NCBI RefSeq assembly: GCF_004023665.1
Contig: NZ_SAUF01000002.1
Coordinates: 434,001-498,000 of the forward strand
DNA: 64,000 nucleotides
Reading direction: 5' to 3'
DNA from: Afifella aestuarii
GTDB lineage: Bacteria; Pseudomonadota; Alphaproteobacteria; Rhizobiales; Afifellaceae
Below the pieces are notes generated by a model. It was not told where the DNA came from and made no database searches. It was given only the letters and a program-made list of their open reading frames with translations. The stretch's first letter is position 1, and every line of letters begins with the position of its first letter. Of the stretch, positions 55,024 through 62,373 are shown piece after piece. Both the position numbers and the translations under genes were made by a program.

Positions 55024-56757
55024 ATGTCTATTTGGAAACCTCAGCCCGCCGAGAGTATCAAGGTCAAGCAATTCCGGCAGATCTTCTTCTGGCCGCTGAC
55101 GCTTGCCGATCCTCCGGTTAAACGGGTGGGCGAGGACGTCGCAAAAGTCCGGGCCTCGCTTAAGGACACCGCCTGGAAACCAGCTGATCCGTGGACGGTG
55201 CAGCCGGACAACAACTTTGGCGGCCCTTACGAGGAGTTCGTCTACTTTCACGACTTCGTCCAGCGCTTTCTTTACGATCGTCGTGAAGACGGGCCGATTT
55301 CACTTTTTCATCGGACCGATATTCGTACGCTTAAAGCGACAATCAACGGGGAAATTTACAGCTTCAACGTCGAACTGTTGACACTCCATCTCTTCGAGAC
55401 GGGTACGGCGGTTCTGACGCTGGAGCTGGTGCACGAGCAGGAAGGGGACGAAAAAATCTCATTGGCGCAGGCGCAGACGACCGCCGATCAATTGCGGCGT
55501 GCGTTTCCTGGCTTCTGGCAAGACGGCGCGGCAGGGTTCTGCCCCTCTGACGTGACGCTGTGCACCCCCTGTGGGCGGGCGGTGACGCTGCCTGATGCGT
55601 CTCGGGGCCGCCTGCACGCGACCGACTGGGCTCACAAGAACAGCACCGCCCGCGTGTTTCCCTGGTGGCGGGCGCTCGTGGCGCCCCTGCAGCTCGATGG
55701 CGAGATCAAGGTCGGCCCTCGCTGGCGGCACGTGCTCGACGAGCGGTTGCCGACCATGACTTATATCTCTCTGAGTGAGGCGTGTAGCTCTCTGAGTGGT
55801 GCGTCGGGCGGCTCCGCCGCCGATGATTTTGCCCTCGTCAGCCCTGGCGACTGGATGCGCCTTGCGCAGGCTGATGGAGCCGGTTCCGATCTGGCACCCG
55901 CCAATATGGCGTTTCTCGAAGAGGCGGTTGGCCGGGAAGCTTTTTACGATCGCTTCTTTCCGGGCGAAGGCATGCATCCCGACACGGCCACACGTTTCGC
56001 CTTTCTCGGCTACCATTTCCTCGCCGTCGGCGCAGGATGGTTCTTCGACAACATCCTGCGAGAGCATTTCCGCCGCCATTACCGCCAGATGGCCTTCGTC
56101 GCCCATCTGGAGTTTGCATCTCTCCTTGCTCTCTCCAGCCGTGTCACCAAGCTGGTCGACGAAACCTCCAAGCATAAGGACAAGGAGCCCGATCGCTTCC
56201 GCAATGGTCTCTTGGCGATCGAGGAGGATTTTCTCGATTTCACCCATCGCTATCGCTTCACCAACGTCTCCAATCATGTTCAGGCCCGCGAGATGTTCGA
56301 GCGCATGCGAAAGACCTTGGGCCTTGCTGAGCTCTACGACGATGTGAAGGAAGAGATTAAGACGGCGGCCGAGCTTGCGGTCGCTCTCGATCAGTGTGAG
56401 AGCGCCCGGGCCGCCACGCGCCTGACGCGTTTGGCGACGCTGGGCCTTCCCGCGGGCCTGGCCGTCGGGGCGGGCGGAATGAACCTTCTCGTCGGATCGG
56501 AGGCGCCAAACGTCGCGTGGATTCCAGACGATGGCGCGGCCGGTCTATGGCGGGCCCAGGTTCTGCAATTCGCTCTTCTGCTTTCCGTCTTCTACGGGCT
56601 TGGCTGGGCGGCGCTCAGCCTGATCGTGCATGACGAGGGCAAGGAGGCGGCGCGTCTGCGCGGCGTCACGCTGGGTCTTGCCGTCGCCGCCGCGATCGCT
56701 GCCCTGGCGCTGGTCGCGTCCTTCCTGGCCGGGAGTCCCACGGCCGGTGGTGGCTAG
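55024..56757 (+). CDS. CorA-like membrane protein, CRISPR ancillary effector
   Basis: A 577-residue protein. A long soluble domain (1-460; PYEEFVYFHDFVQRFLYD, HLEFASLLALSSRVTKLVDE and a long helix FTHRYRFTNVSNHVQAREMF) precedes three C-terminal hydrophobic segments (about 466-492, 510-536, 546-571). The first ends with G485-M486-N487, the GMN selectivity motif of CorA channels, and VSNHVQA with the helix before it is the CorA stalk type. In type III CRISPR systems such proteins are membrane effectors opened or activated by a Cas10-made nucleotide. Here it is next to the cas operon and divergent from the DHH gene. The third membrane segment is unusual. Confidence 0.75.
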   Translation: MSIWKPQPAESIKVKQFRQIFFWPLTLADPPVKRVGEDVAKVRASLKDTAWKPADPWTVQPDNNFGGPYEEFVYFHDFVQRFLYDRREDGPISLFHRTDIRTLKATINGEIYSFNVELLTLHLFETGTAVLTLELVHEQEGDEKISLAQAQTTADQLRRAFPGFWQDGAAGFCPSDVTLCTPCGRAVTLPDASRGRLHATDWAHKNSTARVFPWWRALVAPLQLDGEIKVGPRWRHVLDERLPTMTYISLSEACSSLSGASGGSAADDFALVSPGDWMRLAQADGAGSDLAPANMAFLEEAVGREAFYDRFFPGEGMHPDTATRFAFLGYHFLAVGAGWFFDNILREHFRRHYRQMAFVAHLEFASLLALSSRVTKLVDETSKHKDKEPDRFRNGLLAIEEDFLDFTHRYRFTNVSNHVQAREMFERMRKTLGLAELYDDVKEEIKTAAELAVALDQCESARAATRLTRLATLGLPAGLAVGAGGMNLLVGSEAPNVAWIPDDGAAGLWRAQVLQFALLLSVFYGLGWAALSLIVHDEGKEAARLRGVTLGLAVAAAIAALALVASFLAGSPTAGGG

Positions 56758-56790
56758 CGACCTACGGTGACTGCGCTCAAAGAGATGAAA

Positions 56791-56948
56791 TCGCCCTTGG
56801 AAAATGGACAAGTCACTGAGTTAATTTGAGAAAAAGGAAGAAAAGGAGGCAAAAAGGACGTTTGAGACATGCGCAGGAGACGCAAAATGGCTCGCCCTTG
56901 GAAAACCGGTCAAAAATGCAAATGGCTGCGGATGCTTACAGAGAGTGA
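56791..56948 (+). promoter_or_regulatory. CRISPR leader 2
   Basis: Leader of array 2, with the motif TCGCCCTTGGAAAA at 56791 and 56892 (158 and 57 bases before the repeat). It is almost the same as leader 3 over the whole length, including GACAAGTCACTGAGTTAATT after the first motif, so the two are recent copies. Confidence 0.85.
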
Positions 56949-57189
56949 GTGGCAGCCACTTGTCCGCATGGACGCGGATTGAGACCTGTCCGGCCTCAGC
57001 CGGGCCCGGAGCTACCAGTGGCAGCCACTTGTCCGCATGGACGCGGATTGAGACTTGGTGACCACCAGTACGTCGTAGAAACCTCCGTGGCAGCCACTTG
57101 TCCGCACGGACGCGGATTGAGACCCGCAAGATGAGAGGCTGGATAAACACCGACAGTCGGTGGCAGCCACTTGTCCGCATGGACGCGGA
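56949..57189 (+). CRISPR. CRISPR array 2 (three spacers)
   Basis: Repeats at 56949-56985, 57018-57054, 57087-57123 and a shortened one at 57160-57189; spacers of 32, 32 and 36 bases between them. The third repeat has C for T in the hairpin loop (CACGG). The terminal repeat keeps the hairpin but loses the ATTGAGAC handle. Transcription to the right, convergent with cas2. Confidence 0.95.
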
Positions 57190-57292
57190 GGTGCGGCGCG
57201 GTGGCGGGCGTTTGCTCGTCGCGGCTGCCGTCGACCGTGTCCTCGCGCGGTCCGTGCTGTTGCGCGGCGCGTCCCGGGCGTCCCCGTCTTGA

Positions 57293-57583
57293 TCAGATGA
57301 TCCAGTAGCCCTCTTCGCTCTCGAAGGGGGCGCCGTCGCCATAGACGCGGCTGCGTTCAAAACCGTCTGCGCCGATGACATAGACGCGCAGGCTGTCGCC
57401 GGGGCCCAGCAGGGCGGCGAGCCTCTGGCCGAGGGCTGCGGCCTTGGCGCGGCTCATGCGCACCTCGAAGACGGAATATTGCACGCGCGTCGCGGCGTTC
57501 TCCAGAAGTCGGGCGATACGCCTCCTGCGCCGGTCTTCGGAAACGTCATAGGAGAACACCGTCAGCATCTCACCGCGCGCCAT
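57293..57583 (-). CDS. cas2: CRISPR-associated protein Cas2
   Basis: A 96-residue adaptation protein that bridges Cas1 dimers during spacer insertion. The ferredoxin-like start LTVFSYDVSEDRRRRRIARLL holds the conserved Asp, followed by RVQYSVFEVRMS. AAAGGAG lies 5 bases upstream of ATG 57583. It stands alone between arrays 2 and 3, not in one unit with cas1, which is unusual. Confidence 0.93.
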   Translation of the reverse strand: MARGEMLTVFSYDVSEDRRRRRIARLLENAATRVQYSVFEVRMSRAKAAALGQRLAALLGPGDSLRVYVIGADGFERSRVYGDGAPFESEEGYWII

Positions 57584-57692
57584 CGCCGCTCTCCTTTCGC
57601 CTCGACAACCCCTGTTTGAGGCGGCATTCTCGCCCGGTCGGCGCCATCCGGAAAGGCGCCGCGGCGGTCGCAGGGGGCCAGAAAGCCTGAAA

Positions 57693-57850
57693 TCGCCCTT
57701 GGAAAATGGACAAGTCACTGAGTTAATTTGAGAAAAAGGCAGAAAAGGAGGCAAAAAGGACGTTTGAGAGGTGCGTAGGAGACGCAAAATGGCTCGCCCT
57801 TGGAAAACCGGTCAAAAATGCAAGTGGTTGCAGCTGCTTACAGAGAGTGA
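57693..57850 (+). promoter_or_regulatory. CRISPR leader 3
   Basis: Leader of array 3. TCGCCCTTGGAAAA at 57693 and 57794, the same spacing to the repeat (158 and 57) as in leader 2, which it matches closely throughout. It starts about 110 bases upstream of the divergent cas2 start, so the gap carries both promoters. Confidence 0.85.
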
Positions 57851-58241
57851 GGGGCAGCCACTTGTCCGCACGGACGCGGATTGAGACCGACTTCGTCGTC
57901 GCTCTCCATGGCGCCGCCATGGGGCAGCCACTTGTCCGCACGGACGCGGATTGAGACTCAGCAGCTTTTGGCTGCCGTGGCTGCGCCTGCCGCCCAGGGG
58001 CAGCCACTTGTCCGCACGGACGCGGATTGAGACGGAGGGTGAGGAACAGGCCAATCTCCCGTACCTCGGGGCAGCCACTTGTCCGCACGGACGCGGATTG
58101 AGACGCGGCCTAAGCCGCGGTTGCAAACTTCACGCCGCGGGGCAGCCACTTGTCCGCATGGACGCGGATTGAGACGCAAGCTTGGCGCGCGAAATCCGCT
58201 TTTCGTTGCGTGGCAGCCACTTGTCCGCATGGGCGCAGATC
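57851..58241 (+). CRISPR. CRISPR array 3 (five spacers)
   Basis: Repeats at 57851, 57921, 57997, 58068 and 58139 (37 bases each) and a decayed terminal copy from 58210. Spacers are 33, 39, 34, 34 and 34 bases. The first four repeats begin GGGG and have CACGG in the loop; the last intact one (58139) has the CATGG of array 2. The terminal copy has changes in the stem (GGGCGCAGAT). It is the largest array of the window and is convergent with cas1. Confidence 0.95.
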
Positions 58242-58330
58242 GGGGTTTGCTGGGGATCTGAAGCCCGGCGGCGTGCCCATTCCGGCGAGCGACCGGCAGG
58301 GGGCTGAGGGCCGGCCCGCTCGCGGCTCTG

Positions 58331-59632
58331 CTAATGGTCGATCACTTGGGGCTGGAAGGGCTGGCTCTTCGGGGCACGGCAATGTGCGCCATAGGCACCT
58401 GCCTCTTCCTCCATGAGGACGCGCCAGCTACGCTTGCGCCCCGAATGGGGGCTTTTCAGCCGCCGCGCCGCGGCCGTCTCGTAGCCCTCGATGATCGCGC
58501 GCCGCGCCTCTGGCCCGATCCACATCGTGCCGTCCTCCCGACCCGAAAACATGTCGGCATCGAGCCGCCCCTGGTTGAAGAGCGAGACGGCGAGCCCTTC
58601 CGTCAGGGGCGCGCGGAAACCTTCCATCAGATCCCAGACGCAGGCCTCGCCCCGATCGGAGGCCGCATGCAGCGCGCCGATGCCCGGATGCAGGCCGCGG
58701 CTCAGAAGGGCGGCGCGGATATCGCGTGCCAAAAGCGCCGTCAGATAATTGATCGTGGCGTTGAGCGGATCGCCCGCCGGACGCAGGCGGCGAAAGGGTT
58801 GCGGCGCCACCGCGGCAAGGCGGCCGAGCGCCGGCCAATAGATCGCGCCCGCCGCGCCCTCGGCGCCGCGCAAGGCGTCCACGTCGCGCGCTTCCGGCAG
58901 CTTGCGGATCATCCGGCCGAGCGTCTTCGTGGCGACGATCACTTCCGGATCGCTGACACGGCGGTTCAAGCGGTGCAGCTGGGCGCGCTCGTTGCGCAGC
59001 CGTCCTTCCACGATGCGTCTCGCAAGATCGGCGGCAAGTGCCGAGTCGAGCGCCACTTTCGCTTGCGCCAGATGCAGGCCTGCACGTCTGAAAGAGGGCG
59101 GCGATAGCCAGCCGAGGGTCTCGCCCTCGCCATTGACGAAGGCGAAGTCGGTATCGCTCGCCAGGGCATGGCGGATCGCTTCCGTCTCGACCTCGGCGCC
59201 CGGACCGAGCTCGATGCGGTCGACCCGGGTGTGGGCGATGGCAAGAAGCTCGCGGCTGTCTTCGCCCGTGACGGTGAAGCTGAGGTTGCGCAAGGCGAGG
59301 CGGCGCCCGGCACCGACCACATGCAAAATGCGCTGGCCGCGGTCATAGCCGCGCGCGAGCTCGTCCTCCTCAAGGACTTCGGCGGCGCGGACCTCTTCCG
59401 CCTTGGCCGCGTCGCGCGCCGCGAGGCCGCGCATCGCTTCCAGCGCCTCTTCCTCCGGGTCGGCGACGCGCTTCAGCGTCATGGAGCGGACGAACAGATG
59501 GCCGAGGAACTCAAAGCCCCGATCGAAATCGACGACGCGGCTGCCTTCGCCATGCATTTCCAGGCCGTGGCGATCGAGCACCTCCTGCGCGCGCCCCAAT
59601 GCGCGCCGAGCCGCGGCGGCGGCACAGGATGA
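58331..59632 (-). CDS. cas1: Cas1, C-terminal part of a reverse transcriptase-Cas1 fusion
   Basis: Integrase of CRISPR adaptation. From 59779 the frame is open, but similarity begins near 59620 with the end of the RT domain (RRALGRAQEVLDRHGLEMHG, GFEFLGHLFV). The Cas1 domain follows with the expected residues: Glu in RGAEGAAGAIYWPAL, His in GLHPGIGALHAAS and Asp/Glu in VWDLMEGFRAPLTEG, and DPLNATINYLTALLARD. It is in a different frame from the RT half by one base. No good independent start is evident, so it likely needs the upstream half or a frameshift to be made. Confidence 0.88.
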   Translation of the reverse strand, partial: SSCAAAAARRALGRAQEVLDRHGLEMHGEGSRVVDFDRGFEFLGHLFVRSMTLKRVADPEEEALEAMRGLAARDAAKAEEVRAAEVLEEDELARGYDRGQRILHVVGAGRRLALRNLSFTVTGEDSRELLAIAHTRVDRIELGPGAEVETEAIRHALASDTDFAFVNGEGETLGWLSPPSFRRAGLHLAQAKVALDSALAADLARRIVEGRLRNERAQLHRLNRRVSDPEVIVATKTLGRMIRKLPEARDVDALRGAEGAAGAIYWPALGRLAAVAPQPFRRLRPAGDPLNATINYLTALLARDIRAALLSRGLHPGIGALHAASDRGEACVWDLMEGFRAPLTEGLAVSLFNQGRLDADMFSGREDGTMWIGPEARRAIIEGYETAAARRLKSPHSGRKRSWRVLMEEEAGAYGAHCRAPKSQPFQPQVIDH

Positions 59633-60341
59633 CGAAATCATCGGCAAAGCGGATGAGCCGCGCTCCGCCCGTCGCCAGCTCCTCGTCGACGGAATCGAGA
59701 TAGAGATTGGCGAGAAGCGGCGACAGTGGCGAACCCTGCGGCAACCCTGTGCCGGGCGTCGAGAGGGACGCGCCCGCATGTTCGAGCCAATGGGCGACGA
59801 GATCGCTCACGCGCTCCGCACCGCTGCGTCCGGCGAGAGCCTCTTCGAGCCTCTGGAGCAGCGGCGCTTGCGGGATCCGCTCAAAACAGCGCACGATGTC
59901 GGCTTCGACGACATGCACGAAGCCCTTCCGGCGCAACGAGCCGATGCGACGGACGGCCATGGCGACGGAACGCCCCGGACGATAGGCGAAGCTGTCGTCC
60001 TCGAACATCGGATCGAGCAGGGGCGTGAGCTCCTGTGCGCAGGCCGTCTGCGCGACGCGGTCGACGATGGAGGGGATGGCGAGGGGCCGGGTGCCGCCGC
60101 GCTTCTTCGCAATTTCCACGATGCGCAGGGCGCGCGGGCGATAGCTGCCCTCGCGCAGCTGTTTCGACAGGGAGAGGATGCGCCTTGCGGCCGCGCGCGA
60201 AAAGGCGGCAAGCGTCTCGCCGTCGCCCCCGGCGCAGCCGCCATTGGCGCGCACCCGCGCCCAGGCCTGATCGAGCGTGGCGGGTTCGGTGACCCGCAAG
60301 AAGAGATCTTCAGGCCGCATCGGCCCGTCCCGTAGCGCCAT
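59511..60341 (-). CDS. Reverse transcriptase, N-terminal part of the RT-Cas1 fusion
   Basis: Group II intron-like reverse transcriptase domain. Conserved blocks are in order: GCAGGDGETLAAF, REGSYRPRALRIVEIAKKRGG, the first catalytic Asp in EADIVRCFERI, GTGLPQGSPLSPLLANLYL, and RFADDFVILC with D234-D235 intact. After Cys 240 the frame turns to unrelated Arg-rich sequence and stops at 59511, whereas the expected continuation is found in the +1 frame. In known RT-Cas1 systems the RT lets spacers be taken from RNA. Start 60341 is the first in-frame ATG, about 135 bases from leader 4. Confidence 0.88.
   Translation of the reverse strand: MALRDGPMRPEDLFLRVTEPATLDQAWARVRANGGCAGGDGETLAAFSRAAARRILSLSKQLREGSYRPRALRIVEIAKKRGGTRPLAIPSIVDRVAQTACAQELTPLLDPMFEDDSFAYRPGRSVAMAVRRIGSLRRKGFVHVVEADIVRCFERIPQAPLLQRLEEALAGRSGAERVSDLVAHWLEHAGASLSTPGTGLPQGSPLSPLLANLYLDSVDEELATGGARLIRFADDFVILCRRRGSARIGARAGGARSPRPGNAWRRQPRRRFRSGL
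59605..59622 (-). other. Probable +1 frameshift point in RT-Cas1
   Basis: Reading after TGC (59624-59622) must skip one base to keep the RT domain going into Cas1. The stretch is a CCG repeat (CGCCGCCGCGG), a site prone to slippage or to base-call error. Together the two halves would code for about 670 residues, the normal size for an RT-Cas1 fusion without Cas6. Confidence 0.7.
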
Positions 60342-60477
60342 CGGCGTATTCTCTCCCCCAAGGTCGGCAGCATGCGGGGTCTTGCCTCTGCCTGGCGCTG
60401 GAAACGCATGGCCCTAAGCTTTGCGGAGACAGCTTTCGCGCTCACGAAAGCTAGCCGAAACGCGCAAAAACCGGAAA

Positions 60478-60634
60478 TCGCCCTTGGAAAAGTGATAAAT
60501 ATCTGTTCGAAAAAGAAAAATTTTCCTGTTAGGAGGATTTCGGGAGGGTTGTGCCGCAGGATTCGTGCAAAAAATGCTCGCCCTTGGAAACTGGGCTTTT
60601 TTGTTGTTTGACGTCAAAGAGTTCTGGCGGGTAA
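60478..60634 (+). promoter_or_regulatory. CRISPR leader 4
   Basis: Leader of array 4. TCGCCCTTGGAAAA at 60478 and TCGCCCTTGGAAA at 60578, 157 and 57 bases before the repeat. Sequence between and after the motifs is unlike leaders 1-3, yet the distances are kept. Confidence 0.8.
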
Positions 60635-60881
60635 GCTGCAGCGTGATGTCCGCATGGACGCGGATTGAGACGAGAAGCTCGAAAAGGGGCGCGGTGGTGG
60701 CCGTGATCGGCTGCAGCGTGATGTCCGCATGGACGCGGATTGAGACCAAGCGTTCAGCCTCGCGCGCGTTTTTTCCGCTCTGCTGCAGCGTGATGTCCGC
60801 ATGGACGCGGATTGAGACCCCGTCGAACTCTCCGGCGATATTTTGCCCCATGCTGCAGCTTGATGTCCGCATGGACGCGGA
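60635..60881 (+). CRISPR. CRISPR array 4 (three spacers, variant repeat)
   Basis: Repeats at 60635-60671, 60710-60746, 60782-60818 and a shortened one at 60852-60881; spacers of 38, 35 and 33 bases. The repeat begins GCTGCAGCGTGATG in place of GTGGCAGCCACTTG, but the remaining 23 bases with the hairpin and ATTGAGAC handle equal the other arrays. The terminal copy again stops right after GCGGA. Convergent with cas6. Confidence 0.93.
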
Positions 60882-60894
60882 CGAGCGGGGCGCC

Positions 60895-61833
60895 TTAGCT
60901 TGCCAGGGTGAGGAGGTCGTAGCGGCCCATGCCGAGTGCGGCGTGGGAGCCGACATGGGTTTCCGCGCCGATGCGCAGGAGCGCTGCGAGATCGGGCGTG
61001 GGCTGCGGCAGCATCAGCGTGCCGAGGACGCCGCCCATCGCTCTTTCACGCCTTTGGGCCTTTGACCCATTCCGCCAGCCGGGCGCGGTCTCCACCTGCC
61101 ATTCGGCCCGGCGTCCGAGCGCGTCCGCTTCCGCCTTCAACGCCGCCGGGTCGATGGCAAGCGCATGCCCCTGCCAAAGCGCAAGCCCGCCGACGCGATT
61201 GGCGACGCCGGTCAAGAGGCTTTCCGGGCGCACATGCATCTGCGCGCCGGAGCGCAGCGCCACCGGCGTCACGAAGGAGAGGAGAAGGCCCGCGCCCGCC
61301 TCGGCGGCGGGCAGGCCGCTTGCGAGGCCGACCCGGCGATCTGTCACTTTCAGCGGGCGGCGTCTGTCGTGGGTGTCGAGGCCGTTTCGCAGAGCCCGGA
61401 CCATGGCGTCGGCCGCTTCGCCCGCCCAATCGACCGCAATGCCGAAGAGCGTCAGCGAGACGATGAGGTCGTTTCCGTCCGTATCGAGCGCGATGGCGAA
61501 AGGCTTTGGGATCTCGAGCCGCGCCGTCATCCTGCCCTGGACGTTGAAGAAGAGATCGTAGGCGCAAGGGGCGGGCCAGGGGCAGGGGCCGCCCGCAAGC
61601 GCCTCCGCGGAGGCACCCTCGGCCAGAGCGCGGCCCCAGGCGCCGCGCATTCTCGCCGGTGCATTCGGATTTTTCGCAAGCGCCGCAGCCCCAGGACAGA
61701 AGAGCTCGATGCGCGCCATGCGCCATGTCGCGAGGAGATCGACGGGCACGAGCGGCCGCTGCCGCGCCGCCTCAAGATAGGCGCGAAGGGAAGTGAGGGG
61801 CGTGTCGGCGGGGCGCTCTTGCATGACCTGCAC
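60895..61833 (-). CDS. cas6: Cas6-like crRNA-processing endoribonuclease
   Basis: A 312-residue protein expected to cut the precursor transcript at the repeat hairpin. It shows the PF10040-type C-terminal domain, with TPVALRSGAQMHVRPESLL, VTDRRVGLASG and the Gly-rich end THVGSHAALGMGRYDLL. The N-terminal half (MARIELFCPGAAALAKNPNA) is the first ferredoxin-like fold. The start is GTG 61833 or ATG 61824. It lies alone between arrays 4 and 5. Confidence 0.82.
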   Translation of the reverse strand: MQVMQERPADTPLTSLRAYLEAARQRPLVPVDLLATWRMARIELFCPGAAALAKNPNAPARMRGAWGRALAEGASAEALAGGPCPWPAPCAYDLFFNVQGRMTARLEIPKPFAIALDTDGNDLIVSLTLFGIAVDWAGEAADAMVRALRNGLDTHDRRRPLKVTDRRVGLASGLPAAEAGAGLLLSFVTPVALRSGAQMHVRPESLLTGVANRVGGLALWQGHALAIDPAALKAEADALGRRAEWQVETAPGWRNGSKAQRRERAMGGVLGTLMLPQPTPDLAALLRIGAETHVGSHAALGMGRYDLLTLAS

Positions 61834-62053
61834 AACCTTGTCGGGATTTTCGTGCCGCGCAACTGCGCCCTATGGCGCAACCCGGCGGCATGATTGTTCG
61901 TGGGGATGCGAGCGCGCGCGCCCGCCCCGGGCAGAAGGCGGCGATCTGTCTCCGACTTCCCGCTCGACAAGGCCCATTGAGGCCTGCATTCTCGCCACCC
62001 GGGCGGTCTTTCGGGTGCATATCTTCTGGTTGAGATCGTTCGAAGGGCTGAAT

Positions 62054-62211
62054 TCGCCCTTGGAAAATGTATAATATGCTGATTTTAAAGGAGAATAAGG
62101 CGGAGGTGGCGGGTAAAAGCCGACGATGGCGGCGGCCGGAAAGGGAAAATGATTTCGCCCTTGAAAAACCGGGCTAAAATGCGAGTGGCTGCAAGGATTT
62201 GCAGAGGGTGA
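62054..62211 (+). promoter_or_regulatory. CRISPR leader 5
   Basis: Leader in front of a single repeat. TCGCCCTTGGAAAA at 62054 and a one-base variant (TCGCCCTTGAAAAA) at 62155, 158 and 57 bases before the repeat. The end, from CCGGGCTAAAATGCGAGTGGCTGCA on in two short blocks, resembles leaders 1-3. Begins about 220 bases upstream of the divergent cas6 start. Confidence 0.8.
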
Positions 62212-62248
62212 GTGGCAGCCACTTGTCCGCATGGACGCGGATTGAGGC
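62212..62248 (+). CRISPR. Solitary CRISPR repeat (array 5, no spacer)
   Basis: One 37-base repeat of the main type, with its handle changed to ATTGAGGC. No second repeat follows. With its complete leader it is either an array that lost its spacers or an unused insertion site. Confidence 0.85.
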
Positions 62249-62373
62249 TGCCGGAGACCGAAGAGACCCCTGACCTGCAGGCCGAGGCGGCCGTGCAGGA
62301 GATTTTTACGATCAGGTGGCGGATCGAGAAGGGCGGCGCTTAAGGGCTCGCCTCCGTTCCCGTCTGCGGAGGC
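62249..62373. other. Spacer with possible gene-end remnant
   Basis: On the + strand an open frame of 31 codons runs from the end of the solitary repeat to TAA 62341-62343 (ending VQEIFTIRWRIEKGGA). It has no start of its own and could be the tail of a gene cut by the leader-repeat unit. A GC hairpin lies around 62345-62375. Nothing else is seen. Confidence 0.35.

Noticed and set aside
56949-58261. Short open frames with repeated MSARTRIET or MRTSGCH peptides
   Set aside because: These peptides are the CRISPR repeats read in one frame on each strand; they are not genes.
58331-59779. Cas1 as an independent gene starting at 59779
   Set aside because: The first 50 codons of that frame are the RT coding region read out of frame; similarity starts only near 59620, so a fusion with a frameshift explains it better.
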